Shown: positions 10,660 to 21,849 of the stretch, in pieces
Numbering within the stretch: position 1 is the stretch's first letter
Layout of the letters: each line of letters opens with the position of its first letter
Position numbers and translations under genes: made by a program
The notes under the pieces: generated by a model
Database searches by the model: none
What the model saw: the letters and a program-made list of their open reading frames with translations, nothing else
What the model was told of the DNA's origin: nothing
Source of the DNA: Tamarix chinensis
Lineage: Eukaryota; Streptophyta; Magnoliopsida; Caryophyllales; Tamaricaceae
Length of the DNA stretch: 64,000 nt
Reading direction: 5' to 3'
Assembly (NCBI GenBank): GCA_030549775.1
Contig: CM060180.1
Location: forward strand, 90,852,172-90,916,171

Positions 10660-13046
10660 ACAAAGTTATGCGGTACGGTATGTTTTTTTAAAAAAAATCG
10701 TTTATTTCCCCCCACCCCCGACTCTCTGGTGAACGTTTTGTTTCTTACCCTCTCCACCATTTCTACTATTTGCTTTCTCCATCCTATAGCTCCCGGTTGG
10801 CTTCGAGCCTTCGACTGTGCTTCATCGAAGAATTCCAGGTTTGTAATTTTTTTTTCTACTTTGTAAGAACTTTGTAGACTTTTCGATTGTTGGTTTATCA
10901 CTTCTAGTTTTGTTTCATTGTCTTTTGCAACTATGCTATTGTTGTCGAGAATGAGAGAGAAGGGGTCAGGGATGGTGGATAGAAGGGATGCAGAGGAGTT
11001 AAGGTATAAAAATGTTGGCACATTACCACTACGAAAGTCAGCAATGGCGTGTGGTATATGTGTCCCTGCTTTATGAACTTGCGAGACTCTCGCCGACGAT
11101 TTTGGGGAACAAGAGCGCCATAAGCTCGGCTTCATCAATCACAAACCTAATCAGCTTCATCAATAAAAGAACCAGATGGTTTATGGGTAGTTTACGAGTA
11201 GCTCTAGTAGGAAGACGAAATAAACGGTAGGCAGAATCAGAAAGGTTGAGAGGGGAGGCAAGGGAGGTTTTTTTTAATCAAGTGTTAAGTACCCTATTTT
11301 ACTAGATCCATCGATCCCTGCAGCAAGCCAACCGCTCAGTTCTTGGTCTGTTCATTATGCTAACCTTTATATGTGCGCCCCCTTACTCTCCTTTTATGTC
11401 GCACCTCCACCTGCAAGACTTGTGGTACCTGTTCTTTGTTCTTTGGAGCTGTAATATTCATCAGTTTGATGATTTTTCTTAGTCTTCACTACTTTTTCCC
11501 CCTTCTCTTATCTCATGTAATTAACGAGGAGCCATTTGCACAAAGTTGGGTTAAATATTAATAGGAGACAAAGGGTTAACAAACACCATGGAAATTGTCT
11601 TCGCAGGCATAGAGTAAGATATATTTTGAATGAAAGTTTCAAAGTTAGTTTGGGCCTGTGAAATCAATTTTATGCAGTAGTGCATTTGGATAATGATAGA
11701 ACAGTGTAGCCAATTGGGGCCCATTTTTTCATAGCATGTCTCCTTCAGGCATATGGATAGATCATTGGCATCTCTGGATTCATTTTCTATTATCTTAGAT
11801 AACTTACCTTTTCCTATAGTCACTGGGAGAGGAGTTTGTTCATCTTCCTACCTAATTTCTGTGACACTAGAGTAATATTGCCTGATGCCTGTCCTGGGAC
11901 ATATTATGTGCAGAAGGATTGAGAAAATTGGTCATTTATCCCTTGGGAAAGCTATAAACTTGAAGAGTTCTTGCCATTTTTCCTAACATTGCTTTAAGAT
12001 ATACAGTACCAACCCCCTTCCCCCATCTCTCTTGTCAGTGTGTGTTAATCCACCTCCCATTTTAGGCCTTGGTTTCTTGATGAGGAACATGTTGAGTCTT
12101 TTCTTTCTTCTTCTTCTTCTTCTTTTTGTTTTTTTAGTAAAATATATCTTTGTTGGATTTTAAGGATGTACTTAGATTTCCATTTTTGGATTGTCTTTCT
12201 TATTCTAGATATTTAGGCTTTAACCAATTTTGTATATTTTCTTATGCTGGGTTTAATGGACTGAATCTTAATTAATCAGCTAAATAAGCTAATTATTCAA
12301 CTTACGTACGTAGGCATCTTGAAATTGATATCTGGATGATTTTGCATAACCTGTAGGTTGTTTGGATGATAATCAATATGAATGTTGTTCAAGAATTGAA
12401 ATAGAATCTTTTATGTTATGAAATATTACAGCATGCAGTTTTCCATTTCAGAACTAGTTTTCTGATGTGGTCTTTTTGGTACTACTGGATACTTGAAGCC
12501 AACTAAATGAGATGTTATACTTTTAAGCATTCTTTGACTATAATGAAAAGGACTCATATAATTATATGTTTTTTATTGATTCATTATCATCCCACTATGA
12601 ATTCATTTTGAATAGTGGGATCTGTTTATATATTATGCTTATTTTGGAGCTAGAAGTAACTATAAGGTCTTAGAGCACTTATACAAGGAATAGTTCTAGC
12701 TACTACATCATTCAAAGCTGTATCATTTTGAACTTGAGACTTTTTCCTCCTGCTGCATCAATCAGTTTCTTCTTCATCAAACTAGCTATATCAAATCATA
12801 AGCCAAGGAAAAAGCACTCCCTAAAAACTAGATTATAAATGTCTGAAAGTTAACAACATGCGAGAATCATACTTCCAATCAGCTACAATCCTTTACTAAT
12901 AACATTAACACCCACAACTGAAATTAGTTAATTTATACAGGTAGCAGGTTACCAGAAAAAATAAATGAAATTGCCTTAAATATTGGGTAGAAAATGAATA
13001 CAATTGATATCTCTATTAATAGTATGTAAGTGTATTTGTAGGATAT
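10660..13046 (+). other. Harbinger 5' region before the Myb-like gene
   Basis: Holds a C-rich stretch at 10706-10725 and a plausible untranslated first exon ending near 10841 at CCAG/GTTTGT. A (CTT)n tract lies at 12101-12127. A 160-codon minus-strand frame at 10656-11138 is antisense to this leader and shows no family features. No protein-coding gene supported. Confidence 0.4.
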
Positions 13047-14035
13047 ATGGCATCTTCATCAGATACTGCACATTGGACCGAATCAAGGCATCAAACCTTT
13101 GTTCAATTATGTGTTGAGGAGGTTAAGAAAGGTAATAGACCTACTTCAGGTTTCAATAAGATTGGATGGTCCAATATTGTTGATGGTCTTAATAGGCTTG
13201 AGAATGTGCGATATCAAAAAGTTCAAGTGAAAAATCATTTTACCTCAACAAAAAAAGATTACTTGGCATGGGTAAAACTTGAAAGTGAAACCGGACTTGG
13301 GAGAGACCCAATAATAGGTGCAATCACTTGTGGGGAGGATAGGTGGAAGATATTTATTCAGGTAAATTACAATTTTATATTTTTTAACTTATTTTATTAT
13401 AATTATTATTATATATAACATGTAATAATTTATTTATTATTTTGTAGCAAAACCCAAGTTGTAAACACTTTCGCAACAAGCCAATTGCCCATTTAGATGA
13501 GCTTCGATGAATCTTTGGTGGTACTCATGCCACCGGAGAATATTCATGGGCTCCATCTCAAGGGACTCATCCAAGTGTCGATAAGAATGATGAAGAGTTA
13601 AGAACAAGTAACGCGGGTCCTTCTAAATTCCAAAAAGTCATTGACATCGAGGGTTGTGATTCTAGTGATTCAGATGGTGGGACATGTCAAAAGGAAAAGT
13701 CGAGCAACAAGCGTTCTAAGAGCCAACAATCTAGTTCTAGTAAGAGAAAAGAGTCAGCTAGTGAGAAGCTTGATAATAAGCTGCTAAAATTATGTGAATC
13801 TGTATTTAAGAGTAACGACGATCCTCCTTTGCCAACACATTAAGCTTCAACAACCGTTACCATAAAAGAATGTTTAGCTATTCTAAATGCCCTGGTTGAT
13901 GAAATTTCTGATGAGTTATTTATCCTCGCTACTAATGCATTCAAGGATCTAGATAACAGAGACATATGGATGTATATGGCTCCCCAAAAGCGTAATGTTT
14001 GGTTGGAATCTTTAAGAGATCCATCTAAGAATTAA
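13047..14035 (+). pseudogene. Myb/SANT-like DNA-binding protein of PIF/Harbinger (ORF1), two stops
   Basis: Two exons: 13047-13361 (CAG/GTAAAT donor) and 13448-14035 (TTTGTAG acceptor). Residues about 8-100 form the Myb/SANT-like trihelix (Myb_DNA-bind_3): 'HWTESRHQTFVQLC' with the first conserved Trp, 'GFNKIGWSNIVDGLN' with the second, then 'QVKNHFTSTKKDYLAWVKL'. A Ser/Lys-rich nuclear-type stretch follows (about 13690-13760), then a C-terminal helical part about ECLAILNALVDE that ends 'RNVWLESL'. In Harbinger systems this protein binds the element's ends and helps bring the transposase into the nucleus. Exon 2 is broken by TGA at 13508 and TAA at 13841, both one C-to-T change away from sense (CGA, CAA). 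The frame is otherwise intact, so decay is recent relative to the other elements. Confidence 0.8.
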
Positions 14036-15818
14036 TCAAGGATGTTAGGTTGTTATGGTATTTTGTAAAAGACTAATTTCTTTGAGAGTTTTTTATTTAC
14101 TATTTGTAAAACTATGAAGTATGAATTATGTTTTTTATGTTGAACTTATGTATTTGTTTGGAGTTATTGTGTCTCTCCTATTATTAGCTCTTCTCTTGTC
14201 TACTTAAAATCTGGAGTTATTGTGCATGCATTAGTATTAAATGCTTTGGAACTTATGCATTAGCTCTTCTCTTGTCTACTTAAATCCATCTAGAATCACT
14301 GGCATAGCAGTAATGCCAGAGAAGGGAGTTAGTAAATTTCAGTAATTTTAGCATTGCATCTATTCTCAGATAGGAGAATGCATTTAAAATGGAGGTTCAA
14401 GCCAATTACTGGAAATGTCTTATTCTTTATGCATACTTCAGGAGGTTAGACTTGACAGTTCTCCATACTTGTATGTCATCTTAATCTAATGTAAAAGTAC
14501 AGGCATAAAGTTTCACAAACAAAATCTGATGATAATGCTTGAATCAGTAAAAATATGTTTCGGGTTGTGTTGGCTTCTTTTATTTTAGGGATATGCTCCC
14601 TTCGATGTATCCAACAAAAACAGAAGCCTGGTTAACCTCATTTATGGCTTCATGATGAGCAGCTTGGGTGTCTCAAAGCTGCTGAAGGGTGTATTCCATG
14701 GATCAAAACCTTGTTGAGCTGGTAGCAGGTTACTACTTTTGGAGGAGTTGTTCACTTTGGAAATAAAGGATAGAGGGAGAGGGGGAGAGCCCAGACAGAG
14801 GAGGAAGATGAAAATTTTCCCAAAATACTCGCTGCCTTCTTCATTGATCTTTAGCTATGGATTTATAGCAAGTATTTTACAACATTTTCAGATGGTTACT
14901 AGGACGCCTGGCTACCAACCAAAATTAATTACAACTATCATGACTCAGCTACAATGACACTATTAAGGACAAACGGCAATATTCCTTCATATTCTAGAAT
15001 ATTAGTCTATGGCCATTTCAACCTTCTTGCTGATGAATAAAAGAATTTTAGGCTCATCCCAGGATATAATGTTTGAGCTTCTTTCGTTGGGCTTGCTGCA
15101 TTCTGGGTCGACATACATGTGGGAGGCCATATTAGTAAGTGTAAGATGCGAATATGAAATCATTGTGGGAGGCCATATTAGTAAGTGTAAGATGCGCTCG
15201 CCTCCTTGCCTAACCCACGTCAGCATTCTCCATGTTCCATTTAGGATCACATACAAGACTAGTTCTGAAACTACTTAAATTTAAGAGGGAAATATGAACT
15301 CTATGTATGTGTTGTGTGGGATTTATTGCAGACATATTCTGTCCTTGTCTAAAGCCATCAACAGCCCCCTTATACCATACATGTGGTTCCTCATCTCCCT
15401 AACAAACGGATTGCTTCCGCCCCATACCACCATTTAAGCTAAACTACCTTTTTTCGTCTTCTTTATGAATCAATTAAATAATGATCGCCTGTTGTCTCCA
15501 GCTGGATCACCAGTCTTTTTTGTTAGTTGGTTTTCTGATTCACATCAGCTAGCTAATTATAAAATAAAATATATACTATTTATAATTATCCAAGAATCCA
15601 TACAACCCTTACTTGATACCTTCTAACAATTGGGAACGTGAAAACAACATTCAAATCTACTACAGTGTGAAACAATGCTGATTTAGTACCAGCAATATGG
15701 CATTTGGAACTCAATAAAAAAAATTAGTATGGTTTCTTTAGTTTAGTGCATGCCTATTTGTTATGCTACTTTACTTTTCATGTCGTGAGATTGTATGCTG
15801 TTGTTTTATGGCTACCTA

Positions 15819-15900
<82 letters not shown>

Positions 15901-16069
15901 GTATACATAAGATGAGAGGAATAGTGTAAATCCCATAAGCTGAAAGTATGTAATACTAAAAAATTATGCCGAAGTCTATCAAAGGTGATAAGTGTTGTTT
16001 TTTGTATATAATTTTATGCATATATATTGGATATATATATAATACAAGTGATGCTTTGATTTTGAATAG
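14036..16069. other. Harbinger intergenic region with direct repeats
   Basis: No gene seen. Two local duplications: a perfect 33-bp direct repeat at 15119-15151 and 15165-15197, and a 24-bp word (TTAGCTCTTCTCTTGTCTAC start) at about 14184 and 14262. A long (ATT)n microsatellite lies at 15817-15900. Opposed frames near 15000-15280 overlap the duplication and have no family features. Confidence 0.5.
15817..15900. repeat. (ATT)n microsatellite
   Basis: About 28 uninterrupted TTA/ATT units inside the Harbinger element; likely polymorphic in length. Confidence 0.95.
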
Positions 16070-17301
16070 ATGGATGATCGAAAAAAAAGACTACTACTAC
16101 TTTTACTTGTAGTGCGACATTTGTGAAAGAGAAGGAAGGTGTTTATCGAGAAGCAAGCTTGTTTGGAATCTTCTGAAACAAGTCGCCAATTTGTCCAACG
16201 TATATTAAATGGTCATGATAGGCTATGCCATGATTTATTTAGAATGAAGAAGGATGTTTTTCTAAGGTTAGCAAATTTTTTAAGATCAAGGAGGTTGCTA
16301 AGTGATACTTATAATGTGACCGTTGAAGAACAACTGGCAATTTTTTTATATACAATTGGTCACAATGAAAGGAATAGGGTTGTGCAAGATCGATTTCAAC
16401 ACTCTGGAGAAACCATTAGTAGATATTTCAACAAGGTTTTAGTTGCTATATCAAAGATTGCTAGTGATATTATAAGGCCTCATTGAAGCCTTGATGAGGT
16501 CCCTCCTGAGATCATGAATGATTCGAGACTTTGGCCTTATTTTAAAGATTGTGTAGGAGCGATAGATGGAACACATATCGATTCTTGTGTTCCAAAGAAT
16601 GAACAAATGCCCTATCGTAATCGTAAATGAGTGTGTTCCCAAAATATTATGGTAGTTTATTCTTTTGATATGTTATTCACATTTGTGGAAGCTGGGTGGG
16701 AGGGGTCGGCTCATGATTCTCGAATATTCCAACACTGTATTCGAGATCCCAACAAAAACTTTCCTCATCCTCCTCGAGGTAAATAGAACATTATTTTATA
16801 TATTAAGTATAACATATTATAGTTGAATAATATAAACTTACATTTTATGAAGGTAAATATTATGTGGTTGATTCAGGTTATCCCAATACATTTGGCTATC
16901 TTGCGCCATTCAAGGATACAAGGTATCATCTATCTGATTTTCAAAGAGTTGGCGGTCCACAAGGAAAAGAAGAATTATTCAATCATTTGCATTCGTCAGT
17001 GCGAAATGTGATTGAGCGTTGCTTTGGTGTTTTGAAGGCTCGTTTTCCCATCTTAAAGCAGATGCCGAATTATAGTTTGGAACAACAAATGTTTATTGTC
17101 ATTGCAACAATGACAATCCACAATTTTATTAGGTTGAATGGAATGGATGATATATTATTTGATGAGTTTTGTAGCAGAGAAATATATGGAGAAAACAATA
17201 GGAATAGAGATGTTGGACAACATGTAGAGGGTAGAGCTGCTAGAGAAATGAAAATGATACGAGGTAGGATTGCAGATGATATTTACAATGCACGTCATTG
17301 A
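16070..17301 (+). pseudogene. PIF/Harbinger DDE transposase, disrupted
   Basis: Two exons separated by a 74-bp intron (16779-16852). The N-terminal helix-turn-helix segment (16140-16480; 'RMKKDVFLRLANFLR', 'TVEEQLAIFLYTIGH', 'RFQHSGETISRYFNKVL') is followed by the DDE nuclease: first Asp in GAIDGTH (codon 16565-16567), second Asp in VVDSGYPN (16870-16872), Glu in NVIERCFGVLK (17014-17016), then 'IATMTIHNFIRLN'. All three catalytic residues are kept. Breaks: a frameshift near 16125, TGA at 16484-16486 and TGA at 16628-16630. The usual family length is about 400 residues, and the C-terminus is complete. It would cut and paste the element at TTA/TAA sites if intact. The start is uncertain because the first exon is frame-broken. 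Confidence 0.88.
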
Positions 17302-17796
17302 ACTATTTGATTTTATGATGGTTATTATAAATTTAAGAATGTTTATTGCATAATATAAACTTTGATCTACAATTAATATTTGAGTTTTAGATGTTTGTGA
17401 ATTTTATAAAGTTTGTTTAGTGGTTGTTCATAATTTTTTTTAATAAGTTTATAATTTTTAGTAATTTGTAATATGTTTATATTTTTTTTATACATGTTTA
17501 ATATACTTTTTAATATTTAATATTACATAATTTATATAGTAATTATTACTAAAAGATATATATATATAGGAAGATAAAAACTAAAGATGGAAAAGAAAAA
17601 GTAATTTTGTATGAAAGTGAAAATCAAACACTAATAAGATACAATAAGTATTTTTTTAGCATTAATCACTTATGTAATAAAAGTTAAAACAAACATACAT
17701 TTTACTTATAAAAGTACTTTTTTAAAAGTAGATTTATAAAAGTAGTTTTTATCTAAAAGTAATTATTAATAATAAGTAAAACCAAACGGGGGCTTA

Positions 17797-18433
17797 GTGT
17801 TAGAGCATTTTTTTTTTTCTATTTTTCCTCATGTGATATGTTATTTATTGACTTCATTTTCTTCGCTTGCTTTTGATATATAGTCCGAATAGTATTAGAC
17901 GGATTATATATTAGATGCAGAAGTTTTATGTGGGGATAATATAGAAAATTTTGGTACCCTTTTGTGTGATTTGTGGTATGATATCATTTCTTATTCTGTC
18001 ATTTCTTTGAGTCCAAAATAAAATAAAATAACCTTCCCCTCGGACAAATTGAGAAGAGCAGAATGTAATACATTCTTGTCTTTAATAAAAATTCCATTAC
18101 AACGAAATCGATCACCAAGACTCGTACCTTCTTTACTACAGAACGTTTCACGGTTTTAGCGCATAACTTGGTGAGACGATATAAACTGCATTTCTCTTTA
18201 TTGAACATTAAATAAATAACCCACGGATCGCACGTTTTTTAATTTCCTTCTTTTCTAATTCGCCCATCTGCTGCATGCTTGGTAAATTTAATACAGGCAA
18301 TAGTAGCAGCAGCTGATGCTAGATATATGCATCTTTCCTATTCGTAGGTGGCAAAGGAATATTATTAAGGCGGTTATATATGTTATTAAGCGAGGCAGCG
18401 CACTTGAGTCGGTTCGAGCGATGGACCGATCCA
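17797..18433. other. Low-copy spacer downstream of the AHP6-like gene
   Basis: Contains the 3' untranslated and flanking sequence of the minus-strand AHP6-like gene. A 69-codon frame at 17999-18208 has no recognisable features. No other element identified. Confidence 0.4.
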
Positions 18434-20126
18434 TCAGTTGTGAGGAGCAGGGGGAGGTGCAGCAGGCGCAGGCGGTGGTACCGGTGCATCAGGATACCTG
18501 GCTCCAGCAGCTAATAAACTCTGCTGCTCTATCTGCACCATGCATGCATGCATTTTTGTTATTTCATGACCAGCCAGTCTGACACGCAGGAAAAAGTCGA
18601 TAATATATAGATATAGTTATAATATCGCGTTCTTCATTTTGATCTGATTTTCATTTAGAATGATGCATGGTGGGAACGCTAGCATTTGACTGAACCCGAC
18701 AGTAAGTTAGAGAGGGGGGTCACGAGAAGGAGAAAACGGATTAGTACGAAGATAAGCCAAAAAAAGGAAGTTACTTGGAAGAGTTCGTGCAGCTTATTTT
18801 TGAGGTAACAGTATTCATGCTCGAGCAGCTCCAATGTCCTTAAACACCTATAAACAGGAATTAAACAAAAAAAAAAAAATCAATCACAATCTACTCTATA
18901 TATGCATCGAGCAGTTTGGAGGAAAGGTAAATGTTAGTAAAATTGTTCTAATTAATAGAGAGGAAAAAGAAAATTTATCGAACGACGGATTTTCTAACGA
19001 TTGGCATGTGTCAAATTTACTATATATAATAAGAAATATTTTTTTTTATAATAGTAGAAAAAAAAACACCATTATTTAATTTTATCATAAATGGTCACTT
19101 TAGTAACTTTGCCTAGCCTGTACGAGTAGTTAACAACACAGTCAAATTTGATCTTATCGATGTCATGGTTCTAGTCCGCCAGCCAGCTTTTATATTATAT
19201 TATATATATACTACTAGGTACATAGGTAGTACCAAAAATACCATGAGATGAAAAGATGGGAATGTAAAAACGGACGGAAGCCTGAAGGAAGAGCTAGAGC
19301 GCGAAAGCAGAGGAAAACGGAAAAAGAAGAGTGAAAGAGGTAAAATTAAATTAATATATATATACCCAGCACGGCTATCCTGTTGACAAGCAGCACGGAA
19401 GGCAGCGCACACGTTTCTGACTCGGTTAGCACCGATGCTAGAGCTGCTTCCCATGAACTGATTTAAGTGCATTCCAATTTTCTTGTAGTCTGCAATCTCC
19501 CTTTCCATTCTTTATTTAAACCAATAAACGAAACAAAAACAGAGAAAGAAGACGTTATTATAAGTACGTACTCGATTAGTAGAAATTAATTAAAGCAGAT
19601 CATCTAGTCCGTGTTATATTTACCCCCACAGGTTTTACTGAATACTACGTACTACTTACTCTTAAAATACAAAACAGCGTATGCATGTATATTTTAGAAT
19701 TACAGCACTGTCTGTGTGCACCCAAAAATCAAAATAAATGAATAATTAATTAGGCAAAAAAACTCACAATAGCGCCCTTAGATTCCTTAAGAGCTTCTCC
19801 GACTCCTGGAAGTAAATGTTAACGACTTCTGACACAAAATTTGGTGAGGTTTCGTCTTCAAGTTGCTGCAGTTGCAAGAAGTGCTCGTCTAATACTCCCT
19901 GCGCCACCAATGGTTATGGACCCGACCGACCAAGCACGCACAGATCAATACATATAGAATACCATCCTACTAGTAGTAGTACTATAAATTGCGATCGACT
20001 GAAACTGTGTTAAAATAAACGATACTGACTGGACTAGTAGTATTAAGATTAACTAACCTGGTGGAAGAGAAAGGCCAGTAAGCGATTCATATCGGCACGC
20101 AATCGGTCGGCGCCGAAGCCTAACAT
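18434..20126 (-). CDS. AHP6: AHP6-type pseudo-histidine phosphotransfer protein (cytokinin signalling inhibitor)
   Basis: Five exons on the minus strand: 20126-20058, 19898-19768, 19509-19366, 18847-18775, 18532-18434 (516 nt, 171 codons plus stop). All introns are GT-AG (159, 258, 518, 242 bp) and exon phases join exactly. The protein starts MLGFGADRLRADMNRLLAFL, then 'GVLDEHFLQLQQLEDETSPN', the HPt four-helix core, 'DYKKIGMHLNQFMGSSSSIG', 'CLRTLELLEHEYCYLKNKL' and 'IEQQSLLAAGARYP'. In true HPt proteins the core motif is HQ.KGSSSS and the His carries phosphate; here the residue is Asn83, as in Arabidopsis AHP6. Proteins with this change cannot relay phosphate from cytokinin receptors to response regulators and compete with active AHPs, in cytosol and nucleus. 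It ends with an 18-residue Pro/Ala-rich tail not present in Arabidopsis AHP6 as I remember it. The frame is clean, so it is probably functional. Confidence 0.93.
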
Positions 20127-20300
20127 CCACAGCGGAAGACCCGTTTTGATCTATCGGTCGATCGAGCTTAAGCTAGATAATAACAGTGTAGTGCTCCCTA
20201 CGTACTTATCGTTTTGAATGAATATTATTATTACTCCTCTGACTTGGACTAATTACTTAGATACGCAGGTAAACCAGGCTGCTGGTGTCGTTCCTTGTTT

Positions 20301-20306
20301 GAGACA
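20301..20306 (-). promoter_or_regulatory. Canonical auxin response element (TGTCTC) upstream of the AHP6-like gene
   Basis: GAGACA on the plus strand, i.e. TGTCTC in the gene's direction, 175 bp upstream of the ATG. ARF proteins bind this hexamer and Arabidopsis AHP6 is known to be induced by auxin. A single hexamer can occur by chance, so this is suggestive only. Confidence 0.35.
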
Positions 20307-20353
20307 GATTTTATTGTGATGCTGGCTTCGTTGTGATCTATATATATATACAT

Positions 20354-20368
20354 ACAGAGAGAGAGAGA
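20354..20368 (-). repeat. CT-rich leader repeat of the AHP6-like gene
   Basis: (GA)n on the plus strand reads (CT)n in the transcript direction, between the TATA-like box and the ATG. CT-rich tracts in this place are common in plant 5' leaders. Confidence 0.5.
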
Positions 20369-20419
20369 TATCTTGCAGATTAATTAGAGAGCGGGAAAGA
20401 GCATCATGGGTTGAGGTCT

Positions 20420-20427
20420 ATTTAAAA
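20420..20427 (-). promoter_or_regulatory. Possible TATA box of the AHP6-like gene
   Basis: TTTAAATA on the minus strand about 295 bp upstream of the ATG; it would give a leader of roughly 260 nt containing the CT repeat. Assigned from position and composition only. Confidence 0.4.
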
Positions 20428-20702
20428 GCTTGAGCAGGTGACATCACTGTACTACACTGCTCTTCATTCATGTTTCTGTAGCAGTAGTTTTTTTTTTTAA
20501 TATTAAAAAAAAAAAAAAAAACTAAACGTTTACAAATACAGTACGGAGCAGTAAATAAATATATTCATTTACTCAATGGGCATTGAAGCCATACGCTTGT
20601 CACCTCCTCGTGCTCTTTACGCTCCTGCCGTCTCTGCACTACTTCTTTTGCAGTAATTAGCTATTGGTTCCGCCAGCGGCGCTCCTTAGAGAGGCTTACC
20701 CA

Positions 20703-20703
<1 letters not shown>

Positions 20704-20753
<50 letters not shown>

Positions 20754-20763
20754 CATTATTATT
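20704..20763. repeat. (ATT)n microsatellite upstream of the AHP6-like gene
   Basis: About 17 ATT units with one TCA interruption; a second short (AAT)n run follows at 20866-20896. Between them and 21175 the sequence is very AT-rich, with a start resembling a Stowaway-type MITE end (about 20780, 'tacttctttcgtttaaaac') but no clear second end. Confidence 0.9.
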
Positions 20764-20864
20764 TTACCTCTAAAACGGTACTTCTTTCGTTTAAAACAAA
20801 ATAATTTTTATATGTTTTTTGGAAATTAATTTATTAAAATTTCTTAAACTATGTAATATATAAA

Positions 20865-20898
<34 letters not shown>

Positions 20899-21175
20899 TA
20901 TGAAAATTAAAATAAAAAGTAAATTTTAACTTTTCTTAAATTAATTTTTTATAAAAATTTAAGGATAGAATTACTTTTTTTATAGGGATGGTATATTAGT
21001 TTTGAAAATATATGTCATGACTTTGTGTGGTTAAGTTATAAAATTATTCTTTTTTCACATGATAATTTATATTAATATAGTTTAAAATGAACAAATAAAA
21101 TACATACTAATTGTTTAAATATATTATATATTATTTCGTTTTAATAATTATTTTTATATAAATAAGAGGAAATCA

Positions 21176-21836
21176 TATTAATAAAACAAGAATCATGACA
21201 AGTCATTTCCCTTGCCCATATAAGATTCTCACATCATCAAATGATCTCATCTAAGGTATCTTCAAGTCATCATTCGATTACGTGATCAATTATACTAAGG
21301 ATAGAATTATATAATATTAACATCATCTATAAATGTCCAAGCCAAAATTTGATTTCTATTTATTCCCTTTTGTTCATAATTCAAATATAGGTCAAAGCTA
21401 TAGTTTATTTCTTAACCATAGTCTTACCATTCATTAAAGAATGTTATTATCCATCATTTTGATTCATTATATAAATATTAACCTTAGGAAGATCCATTTT
21501 TATCCATCTAACCATCTACTCATGTTATGGTCAAGAGAAATGCCCAAATGTTAAATTAAGGTCAACATTGGTCAAGTAGGATTAAATTTCTCTTTACTAA
21601 CTTTAATCCATTATTAAACTTCATTAATCCAGTTAAATTCATACCTACTAGCATCTTAGGTCATTATTAAAGTATGAAAAAACTCAAAACATCACATTCG
21701 CGTAAAAATAGGTAAGATAAGCAAAACTAACCGAGACCAGTCAATAGGTTTCCAAAACTAGTCAATGGGTCTCGCTGACCAAACAATCGATTTCATGTAC
21801 CAGTCGATCGATCAGAGCTCAACTAACCTTCCCATT
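21176..21836 (-). mobile_element. Inverted fragment of LTR family B
   Basis: On the minus strand this matches LTR-B1 from its palindrome block (1700) through 'GTGATGTTTTGAGTTTT', 'ATGGATAAAAATGGA' and 'ATGGTTAAGAAAT...CTATAG' to about 3240, lacking the 1-kb segment at 1990-2990. Two palindrome units (AGTCGATCGATC) lie at 21800-21815. It stops exactly where the CACTA terminus begins. Confidence 0.7.
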
Positions 21837-21849
21837 CACTACCCCGAAA

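Larger units (their letters stand above)
10476..17793 (+). mobile_element. PIF/Harbinger DNA transposon, complete, non-functional
   Basis: 7318 bp bounded by inverted termini: left GTGCTTGTTTGGTTTTACTT (10476-10495) and, read from the right end on the minus strand, GCCCCCGTTTGGTTTTACTT (17793-17774). Both ends abut TTA (10473-10475 and 17794-17796), the 3-bp TWA target duplication of this superfamily. Subterminal regions on both sides are rich in AAAGTACTTTT-like and AGTAATTAT words. Inside are the two genes typical of the superfamily, both on the plus strand: a Myb/SANT-like protein (13047-14035) and a DDE transposase (16070-17301). Both contain premature stops, so the element cannot move on its own; its ends may still be recognised. 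Confidence 0.88.

Noticed and set aside
10656..11138. 160-codon minus-strand frame
   Set aside because: Antisense to the leader of the Harbinger Myb gene, no domain or splice support, and it runs into the element's subterminal repeat.
17999..18208. 69-codon minus-strand frame next to the AHP6-like gene
   Set aside because: No recognisable features, and it lies where the 3' flank of the AHP6-like gene is expected.
18541..18556. TGCATGCATGCAT run near the last intron of the AHP6-like gene, a possible RY seed element
   Set aside because: It lies inside intron 4 just before the acceptor and is a simple alternating repeat; there is no reason to assign promoter function.
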